Assembly (NCBI GenBank): GCA_018238205.1
Contig: JABCTV010000006.1
Coordinates: forward strand, 1-47,761
Direction: 5' to 3'
From: Candidatus Thorarchaeota archaeon
GTDB taxonomy: Archaea; Asgardarchaeota; Thorarchaeia; Thorarchaeales; Thorarchaeaceae
Length of the DNA: 47,761 nt
Positions 8,193 through 14,232 of this stretch are shown here, piece by piece (the first letter of the stretch is position 1; each line of letters opens with the position of its first letter). A program made the position numbers and the translations under genes. Below the pieces are notes generated by a model, which saw only the letters and a list, made by a program, of their open reading frames with translations, was not told the origin of the DNA and did not search any database.

Positions 8193-9471
8193 CCTTTTTC
8201 AAGTCACTCCATGCCATATTGAATGTGTCCATAGCCCAATGGATATAGCGATGGCATTTCTGGCAAAGTGAGACCCATTCATTTGGACCCAATGTTCGAA
8301 AATGTTTCTCATATTCAATCAGTTTCGAATTATGAGTTCTTCCATCTTTTCTGTGCAATACTAAACGTCTTTCGTTGAAATTAGAGCCACAAAAGTGACA
8401 ATCATCTCCAAAGATTTGTTTTCTAAGCTCTGATGAATTTCCATTGAATAAGGACCTAATTGTTTTATATTGTTCAGAAGATGGTACAGCATCATCAGGA
8501 AGTTCTAGAGAATCTTGTTTCTTTCTTGCAGGTTTCTTCATTTTCTTGAGAAGAAATTCAATTTTGTTCCAAGTAAAGTTGTATGTTTTCATCAACCAAT
8601 GTACACCACGATGACACGCAATACAAAGGGCAACCCATTCATCTGAGTCAATTGATTCCAAGATGGTAATTCTCCAAAGATGGTTTTCGTTGTGTGCCTT
8701 ACCATCTTTCTTATGGATCGCAATCTTACGTTCTTCTTTGATACATCCACAGATTCTGCAGTTGGTGCCAAAGAGTTGATTTCTCAAGTCAGTAATTCTT
8801 CGCTCTGTTTGCTTCTTGTGCGCTCTAGTTGCCACTTGGCGCTCTTCTTCACTCTCGAATACTCTCTTCTTCGTACCAAGACCTGTACTTCTTCTAACTA
8901 ACCATCCGTTTTTGGTGAAAATCCGACGGATTGGCCTATCGGACCTATATCCTAGTTTCAGTGAGATTATTACCTGAGATAATCCCTCATCAAAATATAA
9001 CCTGTAAACTTCTTTCTCAATGTCTAGAATGTCACCTCGAAGAGGTTTGCTTTCACTTCGACGGTCGGTCTTAATGTCCGAACGGCGGCCACGTACCTGC
9101 CAACCTCTATCAAAAAATATTCGTCGTATGGTTGGTAATGAGGTTCTTAGTTTCTGAGCAATCTTTCTCTGGGTTAATCCTACCTTGAAATATAGTAATC
9201 GGACTTCATCATCATTTATCTCCTCCCTTCTTACAAGACGCTTCGTACTGTATCGTGTTGTCCAACCCATTTCTCTGAAGATTCGTCTGACTGGCTGAGT
9301 TGATTTAAACCCTAAGACATCAGCTATTTCCCGTTGAGTCTTGCATTCTATGAAGTACATCTTGTAAACAGTTTCTGCAAGAATATTACTATCTGAAGTG
9401 TGGTGTGGACTTGAATTGGATCTTTCAATCAGATATGGTGAAATCTTTCGGGCTTGGTCTACCTTTGTCAT
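8170..9471 (-). CDS. Cassette protein with three HTH repeats and two HNH-type zinc modules
   Basis: The 433-residue protein has three helix-turn-helix repeats at about residues 30-73, 86-125 and 150-193, each ending in a similar RRIF...GW.VR strand (QREIADVLGF, QRKIAQKLRT and the SQVIISLKLGY equivalents). Two copies of an HNH-like zinc module follow: C238-x2-C241, H253 in IHKKDG, C283-x2-CH..H291, and C358-x2-C361, H373 in LHRKDG, C403-x2-CH..H411. The likely role is sequence-specific DNA binding and cleavage, as in free-standing HNH homing-type nucleases; activity is inferred. The last six residues and the TGA stop are read from the antisense of the tRNA-Thr 3' end. It is the only gene between the two tRNA-Thr repeats, so it is probably the cargo or mobility gene of that insertion. 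Confidence 0.75.
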   Translation of the reverse strand: MTKVDQARKISPYLIERSNSSPHHTSDSNILAETVYKMYFIECKTQREIADVLGFKSTQPVRRIFREMGWTTRYSTKRLVRREEINDDEVRLLYFKVGLTQRKIAQKLRTSLPTIRRIFFDRGWQVRGRRSDIKTDRRSESKPLRGDILDIEKEVYRLYFDEGLSQVIISLKLGYRSDRPIRRIFTKNGWLVRRSTGLGTKKRVFESEEERQVATRAHKKQTERRITDLRNQLFGTNCRICGCIKEERKIAIHKKDGKAHNENHLWRITILESIDSDEWVALCIACHRGVHWLMKTYNFTWNKIEFLLKKMKKPARKKQDSLELPDDAVPSSEQYKTIRSLFNGNSSELRKQIFGDDCHFCGSNFNERRLVLHRKDGRTHNSKLIEYEKHFRTLGPNEWVSLCQKCHRYIHWAMDTFNMAWSDLKKDGAPGGI

Positions 9472-9591
9472 GCATCCTCTCCTACACTATCTTTCTGCGC
9501 GCAGCTATTAAGCACCTAGAATCATCTAGTGGGGGTTGTATCTGCAAAGCTCCGTGTAAGAGAAAATATCAAATCCCATCCGGGGCTCCAT
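8192..9591. mobile_element. Single-gene cassette inserted at the tRNA-Thr 3' end
   Basis: A 1.4 kb segment is bounded by the 3' end of tRNA-Thr (8170-8191) and a 21/23-identical copy (9569-9591). It holds one gene, convergent with the tRNA, and no recognisable tyrosine or serine recombinase. The bounded structure is seen directly; integration is inferred from the known use of tRNA T-arm/3' ends as attachment sites by archaeal integrases. Confidence 0.7.
9569..9591 (+). repeat. tRNA-Thr 3'-end direct repeat, copy 2 (distal att-like)
   Basis: TCAAATCCCATCCGGGGCTC (9569-9588) followed by CAT matches the tRNA-Thr 3' end with two transitions (G to A, C to T). No acceptor, D-arm or anticodon arm precedes it, so it is not a tRNA gene. 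It marks the far end of the cassette. Confidence 0.78.
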
Positions 9592-9930
9592 TTTCCCTTG
9601 CTAAATTCCTTATTTCATCAAATATTTTGTGCAGCTTCCTATAGTTTTAAGGGATTTCTAAACAAATATGAAAGAACAGGTGAAATATTTTTGAAATATT
9701 ACAGAAAAACAAGAAGAGCCCCTATTAGGGCTACTACAAAGCCAGGCCTATTTGAATGGCTGGCTGGTACTACCAGATAATTTAGGTAGTAAAACGAAAA
9801 GAGAACAGATCGGATTGTCACTTCGCTGTGACTCCTTCTGTTCAGAACACATTCTTCTTTTGTTACTTGACGCGATTGCTGTCTGAGCTGCTTACAATTA
9901 AAAGACTACAGAATAGAATTAATTCGTTGA
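9592..9930. other. Intergenic stretch without a convincing gene
   Basis: The interval between the tRNA-Thr cassette and the WD40-like frame holds no open frame I would defend; the frame 9529-9780 crosses the att-like repeat and has no recognisable content. Three small inverted repeats are visible: AGCCC/GGGCT around 9717-9733, CTGGTA/TACCAG around 9764-9777, and GTCAC/GTGAC around 9816-9833. They could be parts of a transcript or terminators; nothing decides this. Confidence 0.4.
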
Positions 9931-10224
9931 ATGATGAACGAGCATCTATCTGAAATTCTCAAAGAAGATTATGATCACTGGGTCAGTTCTCCAGATGATA
10001 GTCGTATTGTTGCTTGGAAAGATGGTGGTGGACACGCTGACGTTTTTGATTCTATTAGTGGAGAAAAGGTCGTTACCATCAAAGCAGAGATGGATCATTG
10101 GTTTTGGGCACCTGGCGGAAAGGAACTCATTTCACACGACTATCGAATAACCAATATTTGGGATGCGACAACTGGAAAATACCTACGTAGCGTTGAGGCC
10201 ACATATGATAGGCCAAGTGAGTAG
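9931..10224 (+). CDS. Short WD40/beta-propeller-like protein
   Basis: The 97-residue frame starts MMNEHLSEILKEDYDHW and shows two beta-propeller-like blade patterns: SSPDDSRIVAWKDGGGHADVFDSISGEKVV (about residues 18-48) and APGGKELISHDYRITNIWDATTGKYLRSVE (about 57-88). A complete propeller needs four or more blades, so this is either a remnant, a module that assembles as an oligomer, or a truncated gene. It lies on the plus strand between the two tRNA cassette loci. Coding character is plausible; function is unknown. Confidence 0.5.
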   Translation: MMNEHLSEILKEDYDHWVSSPDDSRIVAWKDGGGHADVFDSISGEKVVTIKAEMDHWFWAPGGKELISHDYRITNIWDATTGKYLRSVEATYDRPSE

Positions 10225-10356
10225 ACGTTTCATCTAAATTAGGTATTCAACAGAAATCCTTATCATACCAACTTCTACGAAAAACGATGAACTCCAAAGT
10301 ACAATGCTCCGGAAGCGCCTTCCTGGATACGGAGTATTGCCATTTTCCTATCATAT

Positions 10357-10505
10357 GCGGAGGTTGCCCAGCCAGGTTAAAGGCGCTAGGTTGAGGGCCT
10401 AGATTTTGTGGCTTTATGGCTGCAAAAAGGCATTCTCGTAGGAGTTCGCGAGTTCAAGCGGCTCGGGATTTCCCTGAGTCGGAATAAATCTCGCCCTCCG
10501 CACCA
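10357..10505 (+). tRNA. tRNA-Leu(GAG) with two non-canonical insertions (probable introns)
   Basis: The acceptor GCGGAGG (10357-10363) pairs with CCTCCGC (10495-10501), then ACCA. The D-stem is GCC/GGC. The anticodon arm CTAGG-TTGAGGG-CCTAG (10386-10402) gives anticodon GAG (10393-10395). The type II variable arm is TTCTC-GTAG-GAG-TTC (10433-10447). Two insertions interrupt this model. About 30 nt (10403-10432), folding as TTTTGTGGC/GGCTGCAAAA, lie between the anticodon and variable arms. About 30 nt (10458-10487), folding as GGCTCGGG/CCCTGAGTC, lie inside the T-loop between TTCAA and AT; the T-stem is GCGAG/CTCGC. Removing both gives a normal tRNA of about 89 nt. Its 3' end is repeated three times downstream. 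A tRNA inactivated by insertions is the alternative. Confidence 0.85.
10486..10505 (+). repeat. tRNA-Leu 3'-end repeat R0 (in the tRNA gene)
   Basis: AAATCTCGCCCTCCGCACCA is the 3' exon end of tRNA-Leu, the parental copy of repeats R1-R3. Just upstream lies the end of the T-loop insertion (TCGGAATA), whereas R1-R3 have TC there, as in the uninterrupted T-loop. Confidence 0.85.
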
Positions 10506-10540
10506 CTTCTTCTAGTTCATTATTATCGATAAAATGATGA

Positions 10541-10753
10541 CTATTGTTCTTTGATATCCTCATTTTCGGAGTCAGGTAAATTTCTGTAAGCTAGGATGAT
10601 GAGAAAGACACCGATAATAACCATTGAATATGAATCCCAATCGGAAAAAATACCAAGTATGTACATTATTCCAATTAATGGAAGTATAATGAACACAAAG
10701 AAAAGAATGCCTTGTTTGAAAGAGTGATGCGTAACATCCATATTAACAGTCAC
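10541..10753 (-). CDS. Cassette 1: small two-TM membrane protein
   Basis: The 70-residue protein has two hydrophobic segments (about residues 14-34 and 41-57) joined by a short acidic loop (SDWDSYS), and an acidic tail (DSENEDIKEQ). I do not recognise a family. It is the only gene of the 324-bp cassette between repeats R0 and R1. Its start codon is about 54 bp from R1, so any promoter lies within the cassette. Small membrane proteins are common cargo in mobile elements, including toxins and immunity factors, but nothing here shows such a role. Confidence 0.55.
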   Translation of the reverse strand: MTVNMDVTHHSFKQGILFFVFIILPLIGIMYILGIFSDWDSYSMVIIGVFLIILAYRNLPDSENEDIKEQ

Positions 10754-10807
10754 CCAAATACGATAGTAGTATCTTTAGAATAGATTGGTATCTTTTCAAT
10801 GATTTCA

Positions 10808-10829
10808 TCAAATCTCGCCCTCCGCACCA
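10808..10829 (+). repeat. tRNA-Leu 3'-end repeat R1
   Basis: TC followed by AAATCTCGCCCTCCGCACCA, identical to the tRNA-Leu 3' end and matching the intron-free T-loop at its left edge. No other tRNA parts are adjacent. It separates cassettes 1 and 2. Confidence 0.85.
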
Positions 10830-10848
10830 GTTTTCTGCTTTGGCGATT

Positions 10849-11337
10849 CTATCCTTGGTATGGTTCCACGAGTATACTGATTTCTCGACCGATTAGTGTG
10901 GTAGTCATCTTCTGTCCTAAATCCATCCTGAGAATTATACTAGGTTTATCGGTACCTTGTTCGAAGTAAATTTTCACCCACACGCTCAATAGAGATTCAG
11001 GTATTGTGTACAAGTAAATATTGTTCTCGTCATCATCTAATGGTTGCACTCGAATCGAAAGGCCGCTATATCTATTGTCCTCTGAATAAACATCCTGTTC
11101 TGAACCATAGAAATCTAAATGCAAATGAAATTCCTCCTCTCCTGGTGCTATCCAGACCGTGAGTGAATGAGAGATTTCATAGGTGGGATCTAGTTCAGGG
11201 TTGTTACTAAGGTAAATATTATACATGGCATTGATTGTGTAAACTGTAATTGGTGGTATCAGAATGAGTATGATTACTACAGCAATAGGTTTCCTATTCC
11301 TATGAAGCCATCCCCTATTGACTGGTGCTTCTTCCAT
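10849..11337 (-). CDS. Cassette 2: single-pass membrane protein with extracytoplasmic beta domain
   Basis: The 162-residue protein has a short charged N-terminus (MEEAPVNRGWLHRNRK), one membrane helix (about residues 17-38, IAVVIILILIPPITVYTINAMY) and a probable outside domain (about 45-162) with alternating hydrophobic strands typical of a beta sandwich. I recognise no family. It is the only gene of the 619-bp cassette between R1 and R2. A TATA-like box on the minus strand (AATTATAGAAAA, around 11,380) lies about 45 bp upstream of the start, so the cassette seems to carry its own promoter. Confidence 0.6.
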   Translation of the reverse strand: MEEAPVNRGWLHRNRKPIAVVIILILIPPITVYTINAMYNIYLSNNPELDPTYEISHSLTVWIAPGEEEFHLHLDFYGSEQDVYSEDNRYSGLSIRVQPLDDDENNIYLYTIPESLLSVWVKIYFEQGTDKPSIILRMDLGQKMTTTLIGREISILVEPYQG

Positions 11338-11426
11338 AGATTGCCACCGTCTAGTGCTGGATAAGTGCCCTCTTACGTTTTTCTATAATTCTCATACCTT
11401 CCTGAATTGCTGGAAACAAGAATCAA

Positions 11427-11448
11427 TCAAATCTCGCCCTCCACATCA
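11427..11448 (+). repeat. tRNA-Leu 3'-end repeat R2 (degenerate)
   Basis: TC followed by AAATCTCGCCCTCCACATCA: two transitions relative to the tRNA-Leu 3' end, suggesting the oldest or least constrained junction of the array. It separates cassettes 2 and 3. Confidence 0.8.
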
Positions 11449-11455
11449 CTTCTTC

Positions 11456-11911
11456 TTATTCTAATTCAATTCGTTCCATCTTGAATTTGTGCATTCGTTC
11501 ATCTATTCTTGAACCGTAAGGAGCCATAAATCTCTGGACAGATGTATATAGTTCTTCAGGGATTTCTAATGCAGCTTTAATACATTGAGCAAAATCATCC
11601 TTTGAAAGGTATTGAGTCAAGGGACAATGGACCAAATAATGTTCTTCGCCATCTGTTGAGAAAATAGGATATTTCCTACAAAGTAAGGGGCGTACAGGAT
11701 AGATTTCACAAGTGGATTCTTTGAGATAAGGACAAATCAGGTCCTCTCCAAAATCTGTAACATAACAGTTCTCCGTAATTTCAATGAACTTATTCGGATA
11801 TCCAGCCTCAATAACTCGGTCTACTTCCAACTTTGTCGCAAGAGAACCTCCTTGTGTGCAACAGTATCCACCACATTCTTTGCAAATGTCTGAATGGTTA
11901 TGTTCTGTCAT
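11456..11911 (-). CDS. Cassette 3: YkgJ-type cysteine-cluster protein
   Basis: The 151-residue protein has the YkgJ/CxxCxxxCC pattern: C10-x2-C13-x3-C17-C18, then C60 (CPYL), C68 (STCEIYPVRPLLCRKYP) with C78, and C96 (HCPL). Members of this family bind a metal, zinc or an iron-sulfur cluster, through these eight cysteines; their biochemical role is not settled. It is the only gene of the 514-bp cassette between R2 and R3, with its stop 7 bp from R2 and its start 30 bp from R3. The TATA-like sequence TTTGATATAG about 28 bp upstream of the start straddles the edge of R3, so the repeat may supply part of the promoter and the mRNA may be leaderless. Confidence 0.85.
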   Translation of the reverse strand: MTEHNHSDICKECGGYCCTQGGSLATKLEVDRVIEAGYPNKFIEITENCYVTDFGEDLICPYLKESTCEIYPVRPLLCRKYPIFSTDGEEHYLVHCPLTQYLSKDDFAQCIKAALEIPEELYTSVQRFMAPYGSRIDERMHKFKMERIELE

Positions 11912-11940
11912 GCAAATATTACAATCGCCCTACTTCTATA

Positions 11941-11962
11941 TCAAATCTCGCCCTCCGCACCA
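11941..11962 (+). repeat. tRNA-Leu 3'-end repeat R3 (distal end of array)
   Basis: TC followed by AAATCTCGCCCTCCGCACCA, identical to R1. It closes cassette 3. The next gene (SSB) is 162 bp beyond and no further copy is found downstream. Confidence 0.85.
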
Positions 11963-12124
11963 TTTCATCTTCTTCAATTTCTTTTCTTTAGAAATCTAAG
12001 AATCAGCGTGTCAGAATATGTTATTGCGATTAAATGTCAAAAAATAAGAATTTGTGAGCAATCAATAATGATCGCCCACATTCAAACAGCTATTGCTGTG
12101 TTAGATTATTTCTAAGCTAAAGGT

Positions 12125-12679
12125 CTAGTATCTACGACGTCTGTCGCCGCCACCGCCGCCGCCTCGGCCGCCACCACCGTAGCCACCGCCGCTGCTTCTG
12201 CCGCCACCGCCATATCCGCCGCCACCGCTACGACCACCGCCGTAGCCTCCGCCACCGCCGCTTCTGCCGCCACCGCCACCGTAGCTTCTACGGGGTCGGT
12301 CATCTTCGTGTTCTTCAGCAGACATATCAACTTCCATGTTGATTTCTTCGATGCCTTCTTCAGCTGCGTCGAGTTTTCCGTAGCGACCTACGTTAAGTCT
12401 CAAATTACCTCTGAAAAGTCCAGTGTATCCGTTAGTTAGATTGTAAGTTGAACCTTCTTCAACAGCGTCAATAGTGTCATCCCAGAGTGGAACTTGAACT
12501 ACTCCGCTAGCATCACCAACAGTGATATCACAAACACGGTGTGAGGATCCATCCCTTCGGGATTCAATCTCACGCTGTTCACCTATACTGATCACCTTGA
12601 AAGAAATGGTGACATTCTTCATTCGTGGCTTTAATTCAGCCACAGTAGCCTCAATTGGCTCACGTTCTTCATAACCCAT
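12125..12679 (-). CDS. ssb: Crenarchaeal-type single-stranded DNA-binding protein with RG-rich tail
   Basis: The 184-residue protein begins with one OB fold (about residues 8-110) whose pattern follows Sulfolobus SSB: VAELKPRMKNVTISFKVISI, VCDITVGDASGVVQVPLWDDTI and LTNGYTGLFRGNLRLNVGRYGKL. An acidic linker (about 107-128) follows, then a tail of Gly-Gly-Arg/Ser/Tyr repeats (131-184). It probably coats single-stranded DNA or RNA, with the tail for protein contacts. The tail's GC-rich repeats create a long alanine-rich frame at 12112-12330 that is only a shadow. It is the first chromosomal gene after the cassette array. Confidence 0.88.
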   Translation of the reverse strand: MGYEEREPIEATVAELKPRMKNVTISFKVISIGEQREIESRRDGSSHRVCDITVGDASGVVQVPLWDDTIDAVEEGSTYNLTNGYTGLFRGNLRLNVGRYGKLDAAEEGIEEINMEVDMSAEEHEDDRPRRSYGGGGGRSGGGGGYGGGRSGGGGYGGGGRSSGGGYGGGGRGGGGGGDRRRRY

Positions 12680-13194
12680 TGTTATTCACTCGCTTAGTGC
12701 GATTATGCAAGTCTTCAAAACTAGCGTGTCCTTCTGTGAAATTTGTGATGCCTTAAAAAACACCTTCGACAATTCCGATGATAGGAAGCGCGTTTCCGCT
12801 TCTTGTGTACCTGCAAATAGCTTCTCAAATTGACTGCTTATGAACTTGTGCACAGGGGCCTATTTTGCCTAAATAAGCAATTTTCGTTAGTTTTTTCAAA
12901 AGAAAGACCGATTAAATGGACCCACCCACAGCACGGTAGAGGCGGGAGCATGCTGGTCCACGGGTGGGTCCGGGGAGGAAGTTTGTCTGTGATTGCTACA
13001 GAAACTGTAGTAAGAGTGATTCAGGTTAGGGGGAGTCACTCAGGGTGTGATACTTTGGTTCCAATACTCAATATGTCATATGAGATATAAGGTCCTCATG
13101 AAAGTGAGCGCCGTTTTTCATTACCAAAATGGAAAAACTGTCACATATCTTAGCCATTCTTTTTACTCATGACAATGTATAAAGGAGGAAACTA
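12680..13194. other. Long intergenic region with RNA-like structure
   Basis: About 515 bp separate the divergent SSB and oxidoreductase genes. The frame 12830-13090 has no recognisable content. The region contains several stable inverted repeats between 12919 and 13040 (separate entry) and TATA-like sequences. I see no protein gene in it. Confidence 0.5.
12919..13040 (+). ncRNA. Candidate structured non-coding RNA
   Basis: A 10-bp perfect helix GGACCCACCC (12919-12928)/GGGTGGGTCC (12962-12971) encloses a second helix CAGCA/TGCTG. It is followed by TACAG/CTGTA (around 12,987-12,999) and the 8-bp helix AGTGATTC/GAGTCACT (around 13,015-13,040). The GC-rich block stands out from the AT-rich surroundings and does not code. 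It does not fit a tRNA, and I could not match it to RNase P or SRP RNA. Strand is not determined; plus is a guess. Confidence 0.35.
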
Positions 13195-13224
13195 ATGCGC
13201 ACAATTAGCATTGGTCAGGTGTAA
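13195..13224 (+). CDS. Nine-residue leader frame (uORF) before the oxidoreductase
   Basis: ATG CGC ... GTG TAA encodes MRTISIGQV. It has a near-perfect Shine-Dalgarno sequence (AAAGGAGG, 13181-13188) 6 nt before the ATG, better than that of the main gene, whose ATG follows the uORF stop by 3 nt. It may couple or attenuate translation of the downstream gene. Its translation is inferred from the ribosome site only. Confidence 0.4.
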   Translation: MRTISIGQV

Positions 13225-13227
13225 ATT

Positions 13228-14232
13228 ATGAGTGCATCATTGAAAATTGGAATTGTTGGCACTGGTAACATGGGACGTATCCATGCTCGAATTTTAAATG
13301 ATCTAGGAGTGTTAGTTGGTGTTGCTGATTCTGCTATTGATACCGCCAAGATAACGGCAGATATATACAAAGTCCCAGCTTTTCATGATTTTCACACGCT
13401 TATTGAGAAAACAAGTCCAGATGCGTTGGTGATTTCCACTCCTACGTTTACTCATGCTTCAATTGCAGAAGAGATTGCATCAAAGTATGATTGTATTCGA
13501 GGATTACTCATCGAAAAACCTCTAGCTAGTACCCTTGAAGATGGTAAGAAAGTAGCTGATATTGTGAAGAAGAAGAACATTGTGACTCTAGTTTCTCATT
13601 CTGAGATATACAATCCAATTGTAGGAAAAGCACTCTCACTCATTGAAACTGATGCTATTGGGGCACCTCGCGTAATTATTCATGATAGACGAGGTTTCGT
13701 ACAACCTTCAAGAATTCCTTCTTTGGGAGATGTCTTCGAGGATATTGGTGTTCATGACTTTGATATTATGGCGAGAATCAGTCAAGGAAAGGCAAGGCTC
13801 TATGCACAGAGCAGTACTGAAGGTGGAATATTCAATAGTGGTACAGTGATGATTAACTTTGAGTCGGGGTCAGGGCACTTTTTCCATCTCTCGCGTCAAT
13901 ATGCGGGTAGACGCAGATACATGGACGTTTCAGGAAGCAATGGTTCTTTGATGCTCGATCTATTTGGACAAATTATCAAGGTACAGCACCTTGATCAAGA
14001 ACCTATGGCTGCAAGTGATACAATAAAGCTCCCAGAGCGAGGGGCTACTATCAAGGTATATGGTGAGCCAGTGAGGGAAGTTCTCAATGACTTTGTATCT
14101 TGCATTATATCTGGAGAGAACCCAAGAGTAAGCATAGATGATGCTCTTTGTGCCCTTGAGGTTGTTGAAGCTTGTAGAGAGAGCGCTAGTACAGGAAAAG
14201 TTATTGACATTGAGGTCAAACCTAAGAGATGA
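13228..14232 (+). CDS. Gfo/Idh/MocA-family oxidoreductase
   Basis: The 334-residue protein has an N-terminal Rossmann fold with GIVGTGNMGRIHARIL (about residues 8-23; NAD(P) binding), the family motif EKPLA (about 99-103), and the C-terminal alpha/beta catalytic domain with DRRG and DIGVHDFDIM (about 173-182; the usual active-site HD). Such enzymes oxidise or reduce sugars. Archaeal relatives act on UDP-GlcNAc or inositol, so a sugar-nucleotide substrate is likely but not fixed. The ATG at 13228 has a weak ribosome site (CAGGTG) and is preceded by a short leader frame. The end overlaps the convergent methylthiotransferase gene by 11 bp. Confidence 0.85.
   Translation: MSASLKIGIVGTGNMGRIHARILNDLGVLVGVADSAIDTAKITADIYKVPAFHDFHTLIEKTSPDALVISTPTFTHASIAEEIASKYDCIRGLLIEKPLASTLEDGKKVADIVKKKNIVTLVSHSEIYNPIVGKALSLIETDAIGAPRVIIHDRRGFVQPSRIPSLGDVFEDIGVHDFDIMARISQGKARLYAQSSTEGGIFNSGTVMINFESGSGHFFHLSRQYAGRRRYMDVSGSNGSLMLDLFGQIIKVQHLDQEPMAASDTIKLPERGATIKVYGEPVREVLNDFVSCIISGENPRVSIDDALCALEVVEACRESASTGKVIDIEVKPKR

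Larger units (their letters stand above)
10506..11962. mobile_element. Tandem array of three single-gene cassettes behind tRNA-Leu
   Basis: Four copies of the tRNA-Leu 3' end (R0 10486-10505, R1 10808-10829, R2 11427-11448, R3 11941-11962) divide the region into cassettes of 324, 619 and 514 bp. Each cassette carries one complete minus-strand gene, reading toward the tRNA, with its stop 35, 19 and 7 bp from the repeat. None encodes a recombinase. The repeat structure is seen directly. Serial site-specific integration mobilised in trans is the simplest inference. Amplified tRNA fragments without mobility are the alternative. Confidence 0.78.

Noticed and set aside
9529-9780. 83-codon frame across the distal tRNA-Thr repeat
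   Set aside because: It reads through the att-like repeat and has no family resemblance.
10808-11962. Additional tRNA-Leu genes at the three distal repeats
   Set aside because: Each copy has only the T-arm/acceptor 3' strand; no acceptor 5' strand, D-arm or anticodon arm precedes it.
10357-11962. CRISPR array or classical integron
   Set aside because: Spacers are gene-sized and unequal, repeats equal a tRNA end, and there is no cas or intI gene and no attC-type palindrome.
12112-12330. Alanine-rich 72-codon frame
   Set aside because: It is the out-of-phase reading of the SSB's glycine/arginine repeat tail.
12919-13000. RNase P RNA (GGAGGAAGTTT and ACAGAAAC resemble its conserved blocks)
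   Set aside because: The blocks are about 20 bp apart and the region is too short for the P1-P4 architecture.
12830-13090. 86-codon frame in the SSB-oxidoreductase gap
   Set aside because: It runs through strong RNA-like helices and has no ribosome site or recognisable protein pattern.
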